Below, one piece after another: positions 45,026-54,828 of a stretch of DNA of 64,000 bases. Position 1 is the first letter of the stretch; each line of letters begins with the position of its first letter. The stretch is from Blastomonas natatoria (GTDB lineage: Bacteria > Pseudomonadota > Alphaproteobacteria > Sphingomonadales > Sphingomonadaceae). Both the position numbers and the translations under genes were made by a program. The stretch is from the NCBI RefSeq assembly GCF_003201955.1, contig NZ_QJJM01000008.1, forward strand, positions 1-64,000, read 5' to 3'. The notes beneath the pieces are model-generated. The model did not search any database, was not told where the DNA came from, and saw nothing but the letters and a program-made list of their open reading frames with translations.

Positions 45026-45389
45026 GTCTCTCCACCTTGTTTAACTGATCGATTAAAGGGCGCAAGCTAACGTCGGGAGCGTCCATTGCAAGTCAGATTT
45101 GACAAGGCACCTGGATGGTACGTCCAGCACCCATTGTGCTGCTGCGATATGGAAGAGCGGAAACGCCGAATGCTTGCCGTCTTCCCGTAACGGAAAGACC
45201 ATGCTGCATTGCAACAATTAAAAAGGTCAGGATTTGCGCCATTCCTGCCGCACTGCAAAAGATTAATCGCTAGGTTAAATTGAATTGCATTCGGTCATTC
45301 ATTGTGACAGCTTTCGATCCATGCCCAACGTCATCCAAAGAGTGACGGGGGCAAAAGCACAACCAGCAGGTTGCTTGTGGGAGAAGAGG
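45026..45389. other. Divergent promoter region between the CoA-transferase and the TonB receptor
   Basis: These 364 bases are AT-richer than their flanks and hold no convincing gene. An imperfect 18-base palindrome, TTTAACTGATCGATTAAA at 45040-45057, lies just upstream of the CoA-transferase ribosome binding site. A GGGAGAAGAGG box precedes the TonB receptor start. Confidence 0.6.
45040..45057. promoter_or_regulatory. Candidate palindromic operator
   Basis: TTTAACTGATCGATTAAA is a near palindrome (7 of 9 positions match between arms), 14 bases before the ATG of the CoA-transferase gene on the minus strand. Size and symmetry fit a TetR-like operator, but no such regulator is encoded nearby. 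Confidence 0.3.
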
Positions 45390-47948
45390 ATGCGCACTTT
45401 GTCGAAGCCCGTTCTGGGCTTGCTTTGCACTGTCTCAATGACATCGATCTCGATGACGTCCATGGCTCAGGCGCAGGACGTCCAGAAGGATGATCAGGCG
45501 CCCGAGCGCGATGTCATCATCGTCACCGCGACGCTCCGCGCTGCAGACGTGCAGGACATCCCGCTCGCGGTGACCGCCGTCAGCCCGGCCGAACTCGACC
45601 GTCAGAACGTGCAGGACATCAAGGCGCTGACCTCGATCTCGCCCAGCTTCAGCATCCAGTCCTCGCAGACCGAGAGCCAGGGAACGTCGATTCGCATTCG
45701 CGGCGTCGGCACCACCGGCAACAATACCGGTCTGGAAAGCTCGGTCGGTGTGTTCATCGACGGCGTCTACCAGTCACGCCCCGGTATCGCGCTGGGCGAC
45801 CTGCTTGATCTTGAACGTCTCGAAATCCTGCGCGGTCCGCAGGGTACCCTGTTCGGGCGCAACACCTCTGCCGGCGCGCTCAACATTACCACCCAGCGTC
45901 CTGACCTTACCGAGGTCAAGGCCTTCGGCAATGTCACCTACGGCAATTATGATTTCTTCAACGTCCAGGCCGGTGTCAGCGTGCCCATCGTCACGGATTC
46001 GCTGGGCCTGCGCATTTCGGGCGCCTATCGCAAGCGCGACGGGTATCTGCGCAGCGTAACCGTTCCGGGTGCGCGAAGCGGCAATCGCGATCGCTACATT
46101 CTGCGCGCGCAGCTGCTTTGGGAGCCTTCACCCGATGTCAGCATCCGCCTGATCGGCGATTATGCCAAGGCCGACGAGAATTGCTGCGACGCGGTCATCG
46201 TCCGCGAAACCGAATTGCTGCCGTTCTTCGCCTTCCAGGGCCTGCCTGCCAATGGTGGGGTCGCGGCTTCCGGTCCGCAGGCGCTGAGGCGGTTGCAGAC
46301 CAACAGCCAGCTGTTCAACAATGATACCGAACAATATGGCTTCTCGGGCGAATTGAAGTGGGACATCGGCCCGGTGCAGATGACCTATATCGGCTCGTAT
46401 CGTCACTTCGAGGCATCGTCGGACCAGGAATCGGATTTCGTCGGGCTGAACATCTTCAGCTCCGGCGCAGGTTCGACCGCAGCGCCGACCACGCCCAGCA
46501 ATGGCGGCCCGATCAAGACGATGACGCACGAACTGCGTTTCCAGGGCAGCGCCTTCAACGATGCGCTCGATTTCCTGGTTGGCGCCTATTATTCGGATGA
46601 AAAGATCGACGAAATCCAGTCTCTGACCCTCGGGACCGATTTCCAGCGCGCCGTCAGCGCCGGAAACTTCGGCAACGTGGCCGGGGTCAATCCGCTGTTT
46701 GCGCTGACCGCGCTCGGCAATGGCGGGGTGCCGGTCAACGCCGCCGGCAATTTTGCCGTCAACCGCTTCCGTCAGGATGCGGAAAGCTTCTCGATCTTCA
46801 CCCACAATGTCATCAACTTCACCGACAATATCAGCCTGACCCTGGGTGCTCGTTATGTCGAGGAGACCAAGGACGGCAGCTTCAATCAGCTGGCCGCCAA
46901 TTCCCCGGCCTGTCAGGCCATCGTCAACGGGGTAATCACGGGGGCCATCCCGGCAGCGCTCAGGGCCGGGGCCCTTGGCCTGACCTGCTTCCCCTTCGCA
47001 ACCTCGGCACGCATCACCGTGCCGGGCACGGGCGGAACGGTCCTTGCCAACACCATACCCGGCCTGCCGCTGCCGCGCGAATATGATCTGGTCTTCAAGG
47101 ATGACGAACTGACCTACACGGCGCAGCTGGCCTATAACAGCAACAACGGCTTCCTTGCCTATGCCGGGTTCAGCCGCGGCTTCAAGTCGGGCGGCTTCAA
47201 TCTTGACCCGGCAGCCGCCGCGCTGGGTGCGGACCCGCGGTTCAATTCGGAAAAGGTCGACGCCTATGAGGCGGGGATCAAGACGGAATTTGCCAATGGT
47301 CGCATTCGCGCCAATCTCGCCGTGTTCCATATGGACATGAGCGACTTCCAGGTGCTCGATTTCACCGGCGTCCAGTTCCAGACCTTCAACGTCGCGGCCG
47401 CGAAGTCGACCGGTGCAGAACTTGAGCTTTTCGGTCAGTTTGAATCGGGCATTTCGGTCAACCTTGCCATGACCTATGCCGACGCGCGCTATCCCGGCAA
47501 CTGCGCCGACGGTGTCGTCGCCTCGGCGCCGACCCTGGTGACCATCCGTGCGCTCTGCGGCCAGGATCTGACCAACGCGCCGAAGTTCACCGGCGTTGCG
47601 GGGATCACTTATGACAACGAGATCACCGATTCCGGCTGGAAGATGCTCGCCAATTTCAACATCAACTATTCGAGCAGCCGTCGCACTGCCACCTCGGCAC
47701 TCGATACCAACGGCCTGCCCAATCCGCTTGATATCCAGCCGGCTTTCTTCAAGATGAATGCGCGGCTTGGCTTTACCACGCCCGATGACCGGTTCTCGTT
47801 CGAGTTCTGGGGCACCAACCTGAACAACGAAATCACGCGCGGCATCACGGCCAACACCCCGCTGCGCGGCGGCGCCGGTACCCGTTCGCGCATCGCCTTT
47901 GTCGAGGAGCCGCGCATGTACGGCATCACGCTGCGGGCGAAATACTGA
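45390..47948 (+). CDS. TonB-dependent outer membrane receptor
   Basis: An 852-residue outer-membrane receptor with a signal peptide (about residues 1-30, ending AQAQ). DVIIVTATLRAADVQDIPLAVTAVS is the start of the plug domain, QDIKALTSISPSF and RIRGVGTTGNNTG follow, and LEILRGPQGTLFGRNTSAGALNI is the strong plug signature. The rest is a beta barrel ending in MYGITLRAKY with the terminal aromatic residue expected of outer-membrane proteins. The substrate is unknown; sphingomonads carry many such receptors. The ATG at 45390 (MRTLSKPVLG) is chosen over a longer frame because it has a purine-rich ribosome binding site and directly starts the signal peptide. Confidence 0.93.
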   Translation: MRTLSKPVLGLLCTVSMTSISMTSMAQAQDVQKDDQAPERDVIIVTATLRAADVQDIPLAVTAVSPAELDRQNVQDIKALTSISPSFSIQSSQTESQGTSIRIRGVGTTGNNTGLESSVGVFIDGVYQSRPGIALGDLLDLERLEILRGPQGTLFGRNTSAGALNITTQRPDLTEVKAFGNVTYGNYDFFNVQAGVSVPIVTDSLGLRISGAYRKRDGYLRSVTVPGARSGNRDRYILRAQLLWEPSPDVSIRLIGDYAKADENCCDAVIVRETELLPFFAFQGLPANGGVAASGPQALRRLQTNSQLFNNDTEQYGFSGELKWDIGPVQMTYIGSYRHFEASSDQESDFVGLNIFSSGAGSTAAPTTPSNGGPIKTMTHELRFQGSAFNDALDFLVGAYYSDEKIDEIQSLTLGTDFQRAVSAGNFGNVAGVNPLFALTALGNGGVPVNAAGNFAVNRFRQDAESFSIFTHNVINFTDNISLTLGARYVEETKDGSFNQLAANSPACQAIVNGVITGAIPAALRAGALGLTCFPFATSARITVPGTGGTVLANTIPGLPLPREYDLVFKDDELTYTAQLAYNSNNGFLAYAGFSRGFKSGGFNLDPAAAALGADPRFNSEKVDAYEAGIKTEFANGRIRANLAVFHMDMSDFQVLDFTGVQFQTFNVAAAKSTGAELELFGQFESGISVNLAMTYADARYPGNCADGVVASAPTLVTIRALCGQDLTNAPKFTGVAGITYDNEITDSGWKMLANFNINYSSSRRTATSALDTNGLPNPLDIQPAFFKMNARLGFTTPDDRFSFEFWGTNLNNEITRGITANTPLRGGAGTRSRIAFVEEPRMYGITLRAKY

Positions 47949-48011
47949 TCGAGGAATTGATGGGGGACACTGCCTGATCGGACACCATCAGGCGGTGAAC
48001 ATCAGTGACCT

Positions 48012-48047
48012 GGGGCGGCACCGGATACGGCGGCCGCCCCTTTTTTT
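48012..48047 (+). terminator. Intrinsic terminator after the TonB receptor
   Basis: GGGGCGGC at 48012-48019 pairs with GCCGCCCC at 48033-48040 and is followed by seven T residues at 48041-48047. It lies about 65 bases after the receptor stop and is a textbook rho-independent terminator. Confidence 0.88.
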
Positions 48048-48077
48048 GCGGTCAGTCTGCGGGAGGGGTTGCGCCGA

Positions 48078-49076
48078 TCACTTGCTGCCAAAGGCATCGG
48101 CGATCGAACAGGCCGCCGGACCGAGGATGACGATGAACAGGGTCGGCAGAATGAACAGGATCAGCGGCACGGTCATGATGGCGGGCAGCCGCGCGGCTTT
48201 CTCTTCCGCGCGCATCATGCGTTCATTGCGGAATTCGGCGGAAAGCACGCGCAGGGCCGACGCCAGCGGCGTCCCGTATTTCTCGGTCTGGATCATGGTC
48301 GTGACCACCCCGCGCACGGAATCCAGCGCCACGCGATAGGCAAGGTTCTCGAACGCCTGACGCCGTTCGGTGAGAAAGGCGAGTTCGATCGCGGTCAGCG
48401 CAAATTCGTCACCCAGTTCGGGATAGGCCCGGCCCAGTTCCTTGGCGACGCGGTTGAAGGCGGCATCGACGGTGAGACCAGCTTCGGCGCAGATAACCAG
48501 CAGATCGAGCGCATCGGGCAGGCCCTTGCGGATCGCATCGGTGCGCTTGGCGATCATGTTCTGCACGAACAGATCGGGCGCCTTGTAGCTGCCGATCAGG
48601 ATGGCTGCGAACAGGCCGAACTTCTTGATCGGGGTCCAGTCGGGCACCAGCACGCCCAGGCCATAGATCAGCAGAGCGGCAAGGCCACCCAGAGCGACCG
48701 GAAGCACCAGGCGGCCGAAGATGATGGCAACCGCGATGTCCTTGGAGCGGATCCCGGCCTGAGCCAGTTTCTGCTGCGCCGCCTTGAGCTGTTCATCCTG
48801 CAGCACGCGCAGCGATTGCAGCGTGCTGCGCATCTTGTCGGTGGTGTCGTTCTTGTGAACGATCTTGGCGCGCTTCTTGGCGGTGGACGCGGTAATCCCG
48901 GCCTTGAGCTGCTCGCGCCGCTCGTTCAGCGCCTTGACGCGCTTGGCCATCGGATCGCGCACCGTCGTCGCGGCATAGATGGCGATGAGCACTGCCAGCG
49001 TGGCCACAGCGGCGAGCAGCGTCGCCACGAAGATCACATCGACCCCCATCAGGGTAGGGTTGGCTGCTTCCTGCAT
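48078..49076 (-). CDS. tadC: Tad pilus inner-membrane protein TadC
   Basis: A 332-residue GspF-domain membrane protein of the Tad/Flp pilus. One membrane helix near the start (VDVIFVATLLAAVATLAVLIAIY), two in the middle and one at the C-terminus enclose the GspF cytoplasmic domain with GLPDALDLLVICAEAGLTVDAAFNRV, a standard TadC segment. The ATG at 49076 (MQEAANP) is chosen over a longer frame. It is the last gene of the minus-strand Tad operon, 16 bases after tadB. Confidence 0.92.
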   Translation of the reverse strand: MQEAANPTLMGVDVIFVATLLAAVATLAVLIAIYAATTVRDPMAKRVKALNERREQLKAGITASTAKKRAKIVHKNDTTDKMRSTLQSLRVLQDEQLKAAQQKLAQAGIRSKDIAVAIIFGRLVLPVALGGLAALLIYGLGVLVPDWTPIKKFGLFAAILIGSYKAPDLFVQNMIAKRTDAIRKGLPDALDLLVICAEAGLTVDAAFNRVAKELGRAYPELGDEFALTAIELAFLTERRQAFENLAYRVALDSVRGVVTTMIQTEKYGTPLASALRVLSAEFRNERMMRAEEKAARLPAIMTVPLILFILPTLFIVILGPAACSIADAFGSK

Positions 49077-49092
49077 ATCCCTGTTCCCCCGA

Positions 49093-50064
49093 TCAGATTT
49101 CGAAGCTGACCATCTTGGCCATGATGAAGACGCCGATGCCCATCCACACAAGCCCGCCAATGCCGGCGATCATCAGCCGTTCCTGGACGAAAAAGCCTCC
49201 AAGATAGCCGGGATTGACCCACCAGATCATCAGGAAGACCAGAAACGGCAGCGAGCCGACGATATAGGCAGAAGCCTTGGATTCGGACGACAGCGCCCGG
49301 ATCTTGAGCTTCATTTGCGCGCGCGAGCGAAGCACGGCGCCGAGATTCGACAGCGTCTCGGCCAGATTGCCGCCGGTTTCGCGCTGGATCGCGAGGGTTA
49401 TGCAGAAGAAGTTGAACTCCGGTGTCTGCAGCCTGTTGGCGCTTTCCTGCAGCGCGTCTTCCATCGACCGGCCGATCTTGATCCGCTCGGTCACCAGCTT
49501 GAACTCCTCGCCCACCGGGCCCGGAATTTCCTTGGCGACAACCTGGAGCGTCTCGGTCACCGGCAGACCCGAGCGCAGGCCGCGCACCAGCAGATCGATG
49601 GCGTCAGGAAAACGGGCGGTAAACTGGTTGAGCCGGCGCTTGATGAAATGCCCCACCACCATGTGCGGAAGGCCAAAGCCGAGCGCGGAGCCGATGAACA
49701 GGCTCATCATCAGATGGCCCGACCGGAAATAGACCGCCAGCGCCACGATCAGGCCAAGGCCGACCACGGTCTGGCCGAACTGCGCGACGGTCCAGCTCTT
49801 GCCGGTCATCGCCAGACGCCGTGCCAGCATCTGGACCTTGGTCAGCTCTTCACCGGTCTGGTTGAACCGGGGCTTGCGGTTGGCAATGGCCTTGCGCATC
49901 TGCGCCTCGACCTTGGCATTGGCATTTTCGCTGTAGCGCTCACGCACGGTGAGGATGCGGCGCTGCAGCTCCTTGCGCGCAGACGGCCCGGAAAATGCCA
50001 TGACCAGCAGGCCGAGCACGCTCGCGATACCTGCGGCCAACAGCAATGTCTTCACCATCTCCAT
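49093..50064 (-). CDS. tadB: Tad pilus inner-membrane protein TadB
   Basis: A 323-residue GspF-domain protein that forms the platform of the Tad machine together with TadC. N-terminal helix LLLAAGIASVLGLLVMAFSG, then a helical pair in the middle, the GspF signature FPDAIDLLVRGLRSGLPVTETLQVVAKEI and a C-terminal helix pair. In most Tad loci the ATPase gene cpaF lies immediately before tadB; here only 57 bases separate it from cpaE. Confidence 0.92.
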   Translation of the reverse strand: MEMVKTLLLAAGIASVLGLLVMAFSGPSARKELQRRILTVRERYSENANAKVEAQMRKAIANRKPRFNQTGEELTKVQMLARRLAMTGKSWTVAQFGQTVVGLGLIVALAVYFRSGHLMMSLFIGSALGFGLPHMVVGHFIKRRLNQFTARFPDAIDLLVRGLRSGLPVTETLQVVAKEIPGPVGEEFKLVTERIKIGRSMEDALQESANRLQTPEFNFFCITLAIQRETGGNLAETLSNLGAVLRSRAQMKLKIRALSSESKASAYIVGSLPFLVFLMIWWVNPGYLGGFFVQERLMIAGIGGLVWMGIGVFIMAKMVSFEI

Positions 50065-50121
50065 CCGCTCTTCACCCGCAATGTTGATCCGCTGCGCCCG
50101 ACATGAGCGCGGAGGATCCGG

Positions 50122-51408
50122 TTACTTCTTGGCTGCCTTGGCCGGCTTGCTCGGCAACAGCGACTTGAAATCGCCAAACTTGCCGAGCAGCGACTTCTTT
50201 GCGCCGCCGCTGTCCTTCTCGGCCACAGCATCTTCTTCCGCGAGGCCCAGGCACCGGTCGGTCAGCGACTTAATCACCGCGCCGGCCTTGGTCGATTTTC
50301 CCGCCTCGCAGAACGGCTGACCGAGTTTTGCAGCCTGGGCTGCGGTCTTCGGGTCCGCGGGGATCAGGAAATCGATCTTGCGCTCGATCGTTGTCTCGAA
50401 GTCTGCACGGCTGATTTCCAGTGCTGCCGGCTGCACCTTGTTGGCGACCACCAGGACCCGCGCGGCTGGCGCGTTGGACTTGAGCCAGGCCAGCAGACGG
50501 ATCGCATCGCGCGCCGAGGCGAGGGTGAGTTCGGTCACCAGCACCGCGATATTGGTTTCGGCCACCAGATGCGGATAATCGATCAGCATCTGACGCGGCA
50601 GATCGACCACGGTGTTTTCAAAGGCGTGACGGAACTCTTCCTGCAGCTGGAAGAACGCAGTTCCATCGGTGATCAGCGGTGCGCTGATCGGTGCCTCGGC
50701 CGACAGGATCGACAGCTTGTCATTGGCCTTGATCATCGCGCGCTCGATGAAGAGGCCGTCGATACGGCTGGGATTGTCGATCGCATCGGTCAGGCCGCGC
50801 CCCGGTTCCAGGTCCATGGTCAGCGCGCCGGTGCCGAAATGCAGGTCAAGGTCGAGAAGGGCGGTCATGCGCCCCGCATTCTTGCTGATCTGCCAGGCAA
50901 GAGAGGTAGCTACGGTCGAAGCGCCGACCCCGCCGCGCGTTCCGATGACCATGATGCCGACATGCGCTCGCTCGACCGCAGCTTCACCCGCCTTGGGCGC
51001 ATTCAGCATGGCCTGCGCCTGAAGGATGGTGTCGCGAATCTGGTCCGGCCCAACGGGCTTGAGCAGATAGTCGTGCAGACCGCTGGCGATCAGGTCACGA
51101 TACAGGCGCACGTCATTGACCTGCCCCATCGCGATCACGACGGTACCGGGCTCGCAGACTTCAGCCAGCGCATTGATGTCGTTCAGTGGGTCACCCGATT
51201 CCGACAGGTCGACCAGCAGGATATTGGGGCTCGCGGTGATCGAGAGCGACTGCACCGCATTGCGGAGCCCGCCCTTCATGCACTTTTCGGGTGGCCAGCC
51301 CATGTTGATGGCCGTGGCGCGCACGATGTCGAGCGTCGGCTCGTCGCAGATAAACGCCGCGAACTGGTCGCGGGTGGCAGCCATGCCAGGTTTCCAGGGT
51401 GCGTTCAC
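50122..51408 (-). CDS. cpaE: Tad pilus localisation ATPase CpaE/TadZ
   Basis: A 428-residue protein: an N-terminal receiver-like domain (about 20-140; LLVDLSESGDPLNDINAL and DYLLKPVGPDQI) followed by a ParA/MinD-type domain. The Walker A region reads GTRGGVGAST, lacking both usual lysines of the deviant motif, as in many TadZ proteins that bind nucleotide atypically. LLDLDLHFGTGALTMDLEPGRGLTDAI and DLPRQMLI follow as in CpaE. It places the Tad machinery at the pole. The start overlaps the cpaD stop (ATGA). Confidence 0.92.
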   Translation of the reverse strand: MNAPWKPGMAATRDQFAAFICDEPTLDIVRATAINMGWPPEKCMKGGLRNAVQSLSITASPNILLVDLSESGDPLNDINALAEVCEPGTVVIAMGQVNDVRLYRDLIASGLHDYLLKPVGPDQIRDTILQAQAMLNAPKAGEAAVERAHVGIMVIGTRGGVGASTVATSLAWQISKNAGRMTALLDLDLHFGTGALTMDLEPGRGLTDAIDNPSRIDGLFIERAMIKANDKLSILSAEAPISAPLITDGTAFFQLQEEFRHAFENTVVDLPRQMLIDYPHLVAETNIAVLVTELTLASARDAIRLLAWLKSNAPAARVLVVANKVQPAALEISRADFETTIERKIDFLIPADPKTAAQAAKLGQPFCEAGKSTKAGAVIKSLTDRCLGLAEEDAVAEKDSGGAKKSLLGKFGDFKSLLPSKPAKAAKK

Positions 51409-52043
51409 TGCGATCCTCCCTGGGTGGAGCTCTGCTTCAGGCCTTGTGCGCCGGTGGGTGGAGCTTCGCGATACTGCTTGATGGCGGTATCCGAACGCTG
51501 GGTTGCCGTGGTCGGGCTACCCGGCTCGCCGCGCACCAGGTCTTCCTTGTTGGCGACCATGGCTGCCATGTTGCCGTTGACCGCGCAGCCGTAATTGCTG
51601 CTGGTCGCGTTGCGATAGTTCATTTCCAGCTTGGTCTTCCAGTCGGGGCAGCCGGGCACTTCGGCGGTGCTGCGGGTCACCACGACGCGCACGGTCCCCG
51701 GCGCAATCTCGCCATTGGTCACCGGTGCCACATCATTGACCAGCAGGCCGTGACGCGAAGCGGCAGCTTCGATGGCCGACTTTACGACGACATTGCGTCC
51801 GGCCGGGTCATCGATCGCGACGCGATCGCCATAGCCCAGGTCCATCGCCTGAAACCACTCGACCAGTCGGCGCTGCTCCTGCGCAGGCAGCGATCCGCCC
51901 TGGGCATTCAGATCCAGCGTGTAGTTGCTTCGCGACACCACGGGCTGGTGTACGCTTTCCAGGCTGCGATTGCTGGCCATGTTGCCGCACCCCGACAAGG
52001 TCAGGACGGCCGCTGCTGCGATGGCTGCATGATAAGCGCGCAT
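51405..52043 (-). CDS. cpaD: Tad pilus lipoprotein CpaD
   Basis: A 212-residue outer-membrane lipoprotein with a lipobox LSGC near residue 19 (AAAAVLTLSGCGNMAS). The body shows the CpaD features RLVEWFQAMDLGYGDRVAIDDP and the conserved CPDW...NYGCAVNGNMAAMVANKEDLVRGE segment with two cysteines. CpaD helps the secretin CpaC assemble. It lies between cpaC and cpaE, overlapping the latter by four bases. Confidence 0.9.
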   Translation of the reverse strand: MRAYHAAIAAAAVLTLSGCGNMASNRSLESVHQPVVSRSNYTLDLNAQGGSLPAQEQRRLVEWFQAMDLGYGDRVAIDDPAGRNVVVKSAIEAAASRHGLLVNDVAPVTNGEIAPGTVRVVVTRSTAEVPGCPDWKTKLEMNYRNATSSNYGCAVNGNMAAMVANKEDLVRGEPGSPTTATQRSDTAIKQYREAPPTGAQGLKQSSTQGGSQ

Positions 52044-52073
52044 TGAAATTCTCCTCAGAGCGGGTCGCTGGCG

Positions 52074-53753
52074 TCAGTCGAACGAAAAGCCGGGTGCTGC
52101 GGCGATGTCGGCGGGCTTGTCACCCTGTCTGGCCCTGGCCTTTCGCGCATCACGCTGCGGTTTGGCGCCCGAAGAGGGCATCGCACGCGGCTCGGCAGGA
52201 AGGGCGCCGAATTCCGGTCCGCCGCTGCCACTTTCGGCAGGGGCAACACTCGGCTTGGGCCGGTCACCTCCGGTGATGCCGTCAGACTGCTGATTGTTGA
52301 TCAGCCGCTGCAGCTCGTCCGGCGTGCGGAACGCATCGGTGGGCAGCTTGATGTCATTGGCGTTGACCGGGTTCACCAGATAGGGCGTCACCACGATGAC
52401 CAGTTCGGTCTCGCCCTTGCGGAAATTGGACGACTTGAACAGGTTGCCAAGCACAGGCATGTCGCCAAGCCCCGGCGCCTTGTCGACCAGATCCTGCGAG
52501 TTGTTGCTGAGCAGTCCTGCGATCATGAAACTCTCGCCCGACCCCAGTTCCACCGTGGTTTCGGCGCGGCGGGTGGTAAGCGCCGGGACCTGGAAGCCGC
52601 CCAGCGTCACAGAGCCTGCCGACGAAAGTTCCGATACTTCGGGGCGAACGCGCATCGAGATGCGGCCATTGGCCAGCACCGTGGGCGTGTAGGCCAGGCT
52701 GACACCGAAGCGCTTGTATTCGATACTGGTCGCTCCCAGGCCCTGGTTGATCGGGATGGGGAACTCGCCGCCTGCCAGGAAGTCTGCGGTTTCGCCCGAA
52801 AGCGCGGTCAGATTGGGCTGCGACAGCGTGGTCACTAGGCCAACCTGCTCAGCCAGATCGAAGGCGCTGGCGATGTCGAGGCCGAACAGCCGGCCCGCGG
52901 CCTGGATGGCGGTCTTGCCGTCAATGCCGTTGTTGAAGGTGGTGGTAGTTCCGCCGGCGACGAACTGGCCGGTCACGGGGTTGAACGGCAAGGTCAGCGA
53001 TCCTGCCGGCAGCCCGAACTGCGCCGATGCGTCGAGCCGCGGAAGCGTGCTCACGTTCAGGGTGTCCTGGATCGTCGCAAAATTGCGCGATGCACGGCCG
53101 ATGCCGAACTGGAAGCCGCCCGTCAGGTCGCGGGTCAGTAGATTGGCGCCGATTTCCTTGACCAGCGAGCGGCTGACCTCGGCGATGCGGACCTGCAGGT
53201 TCACCTGCATCGGCGTTGCCGTGGCCAGACGGCTGATAACCTTCACATTGTCACCGACAAAGGCCTGGACCAGCCGCGCTGCTTCCGCGCTGTCCTCGGG
53301 CGCGCCGACGGTGCCCGTCAGCAGGACAACGCCATTGAGGGTGCTCACGCGGACCTTGGCATCGGGCATGGCAAGCAACAGCATCTGATCGATCGAATCG
53401 ATGTTCGACCCCACCCGGACCGTGGCCGAGTAGACCACCTGTCCCGCTGAATTGCTGGCGTAGAGCGTGGTCTCGCCACCGGCCTTGCCGAACACGTAAA
53501 GCTGTTTCGATGATTTGACCTGCACATCGGCGACGCTGGTATCGGCCACGAACAGGTCGGTCATCGTGCCGGGCAACTGGATCAGCTGGCCCCGGCCAAT
53601 CGAGAGGACCAGCGTTTCGGTCGGCCGCTGCACGGCGGATTGCGCCTTGGCGACGCCATCCAGAGCTGGGACCAGCCCCGTCAGCGCGGTGGTCGCCGCA
53701 ATGGCGCAGCCGAGCAGGGCGCCCTTGATCATCTTGGAAGAACGCATGGTCAT
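52074..53753 (-). CDS. cpaC: Tad pilus secretin CpaC (RcpA)
   Basis: A 559-residue outer-membrane secretin. A signal peptide (about 1-35) is followed by the pilus-specific N-terminal domain (LSIGRGQLIQLPGTMTDLFVAD), a BON-like segment (NGVVLLTGTVGAPEDSAEA), and the secretin domain with LTALSGETADFLAGGEFPIPI and the C-terminal GESFMIAGLLSNN and VIVVTPYLVNPV. The order agrees with CpaC proteins. It overlaps cpaB by four bases. Confidence 0.93.
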   Translation of the reverse strand: MTMRSSKMIKGALLGCAIAATTALTGLVPALDGVAKAQSAVQRPTETLVLSIGRGQLIQLPGTMTDLFVADTSVADVQVKSSKQLYVFGKAGGETTLYASNSAGQVVYSATVRVGSNIDSIDQMLLLAMPDAKVRVSTLNGVVLLTGTVGAPEDSAEAARLVQAFVGDNVKVISRLATATPMQVNLQVRIAEVSRSLVKEIGANLLTRDLTGGFQFGIGRASRNFATIQDTLNVSTLPRLDASAQFGLPAGSLTLPFNPVTGQFVAGGTTTTFNNGIDGKTAIQAAGRLFGLDIASAFDLAEQVGLVTTLSQPNLTALSGETADFLAGGEFPIPINQGLGATSIEYKRFGVSLAYTPTVLANGRISMRVRPEVSELSSAGSVTLGGFQVPALTTRRAETTVELGSGESFMIAGLLSNNSQDLVDKAPGLGDMPVLGNLFKSSNFRKGETELVIVVTPYLVNPVNANDIKLPTDAFRTPDELQRLINNQQSDGITGGDRPKPSVAPAESGSGGPEFGALPAEPRAMPSSGAKPQRDARKARARQGDKPADIAAAPGFSFD

Positions 53754-54787
53754 TTCCCTCCGACCGGAACTTCGGTCACTGTATTTCCACGGGCGACGCG
53801 CACGACCGGGCCGATCGGAGCCGCAGCAGCCGGTGCGATGACCTGTTGCGGTGCACCGCCGGGGGCGATGGGGCCGGAATAATCGTTCTGCCGGCGGCTG
53901 CCGCCGATTGCCGGGACCGAACGGCGCTGGAAGCGCGACACGTCTCCGCCGGTGACGAAGGTGACATCGGTATCGACCGGGCGGGTGGCCAGGGCCTTGA
54001 GCAACTTGTCTTCGGTCCGGCGATCGGCTCCAGCAGGCAGCTTGATGTCGCCAGCGGCCATGGAACGTTCGAGCTCGGCCTCATTGTCCGCGATCGAGCG
54101 CAGCGACAGGCTGAGCGTCCCGATGGTCTGCGCCACTGCGATCTTCTCGGCCAGCTTGGGCGTCGCTTCGACCGTGACGGTCGAGAAGGCGATGACCTCG
54201 GTCTTGCCCTCCGCATTCTCCGCGTTCACGCGCTGGTCTGTCGCCAGGACGCGCAGGTTGCGGATGATCGTCTCGGAAGCACTGAGCGCCGGGCCATCAT
54301 CGCCGCCGACCTTCTGGGTCAGCACCAGGTCAACGCGGTCGCCGGGGAACACGAAGCCTGCCACGCCGGTGCGGGCAGAGACGGGCACGGTCACGGCGCG
54401 CATGCCGGGGCCGAGCGCTGCAGCAAGGAAACCTCGATCTCCAGGCTTGACCAGCGATCCCTGGGTCACGGGCTGGCCAGCGGTGATGGGATTGCGCACC
54501 ACCGTGCCCAGCAGCGAATCGATCTTGGCATCGGCTTCGAGGAAATAGGCGTTGTCGACCAGCTCGCTGGGCCAGGGCTGGAAGGCGACGCTATCGGGCG
54601 TGATGATCGTGCCGACCGGCAGCGACCGGTTCGCCACCAGCACGCGCGGCCCCGCAGGCGCCGTCATTTGGGGCGCTGCCGTCACCTCGGGTGCAGCCGA
54701 TCCGGTGAAAAGGCTTCTGGCAAGAAAGGCTGTGCAGAGCGCGATTACGAGCGCTCCTACAAGCAGGATGACTTTCCGTTTATCCAT
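53750..54787 (-). CDS. cpaB: Tad pilus assembly protein CpaB (RcpC)
   Basis: A 345-residue periplasmic protein with an N-terminal membrane anchor (KVILLVGALVIALCTAFLA) and an SAF domain (RVLVANRSLPVGTIITPDSVAF), both standard for CpaB. FPGDRVDLVLTQKVGG is the conserved segment of the RcpC/CpaB domain. The ATG at 54787 (MDKRKVI) is chosen over one six codons earlier because it directly precedes the basic-hydrophobic anchor. It lies between cpaA and cpaC. Confidence 0.92.
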   Translation of the reverse strand: MDKRKVILLVGALVIALCTAFLARSLFTGSAAPEVTAAPQMTAPAGPRVLVANRSLPVGTIITPDSVAFQPWPSELVDNAYFLEADAKIDSLLGTVVRNPITAGQPVTQGSLVKPGDRGFLAAALGPGMRAVTVPVSARTGVAGFVFPGDRVDLVLTQKVGGDDGPALSASETIIRNLRVLATDQRVNAENAEGKTEVIAFSTVTVEATPKLAEKIAVAQTIGTLSLSLRSIADNEAELERSMAAGDIKLPAGADRRTEDKLLKALATRPVDTDVTFVTGGDVSRFQRRSVPAIGGSRRQNDYSGPIAPGGAPQQVIAPAAAAPIGPVVRVARGNTVTEVPVGGK

Positions 54788-54828
54788 GGCGTCGACAGCC
54801 CCCAAAGTCCTTCAGAATGCTCTTAATT

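Noticed and set aside
50065-50121. Remnant of a cpaF gene between cpaE and tadB
   Set aside because: The gap is only 57 bases and contains no piece resembling the ATPase.
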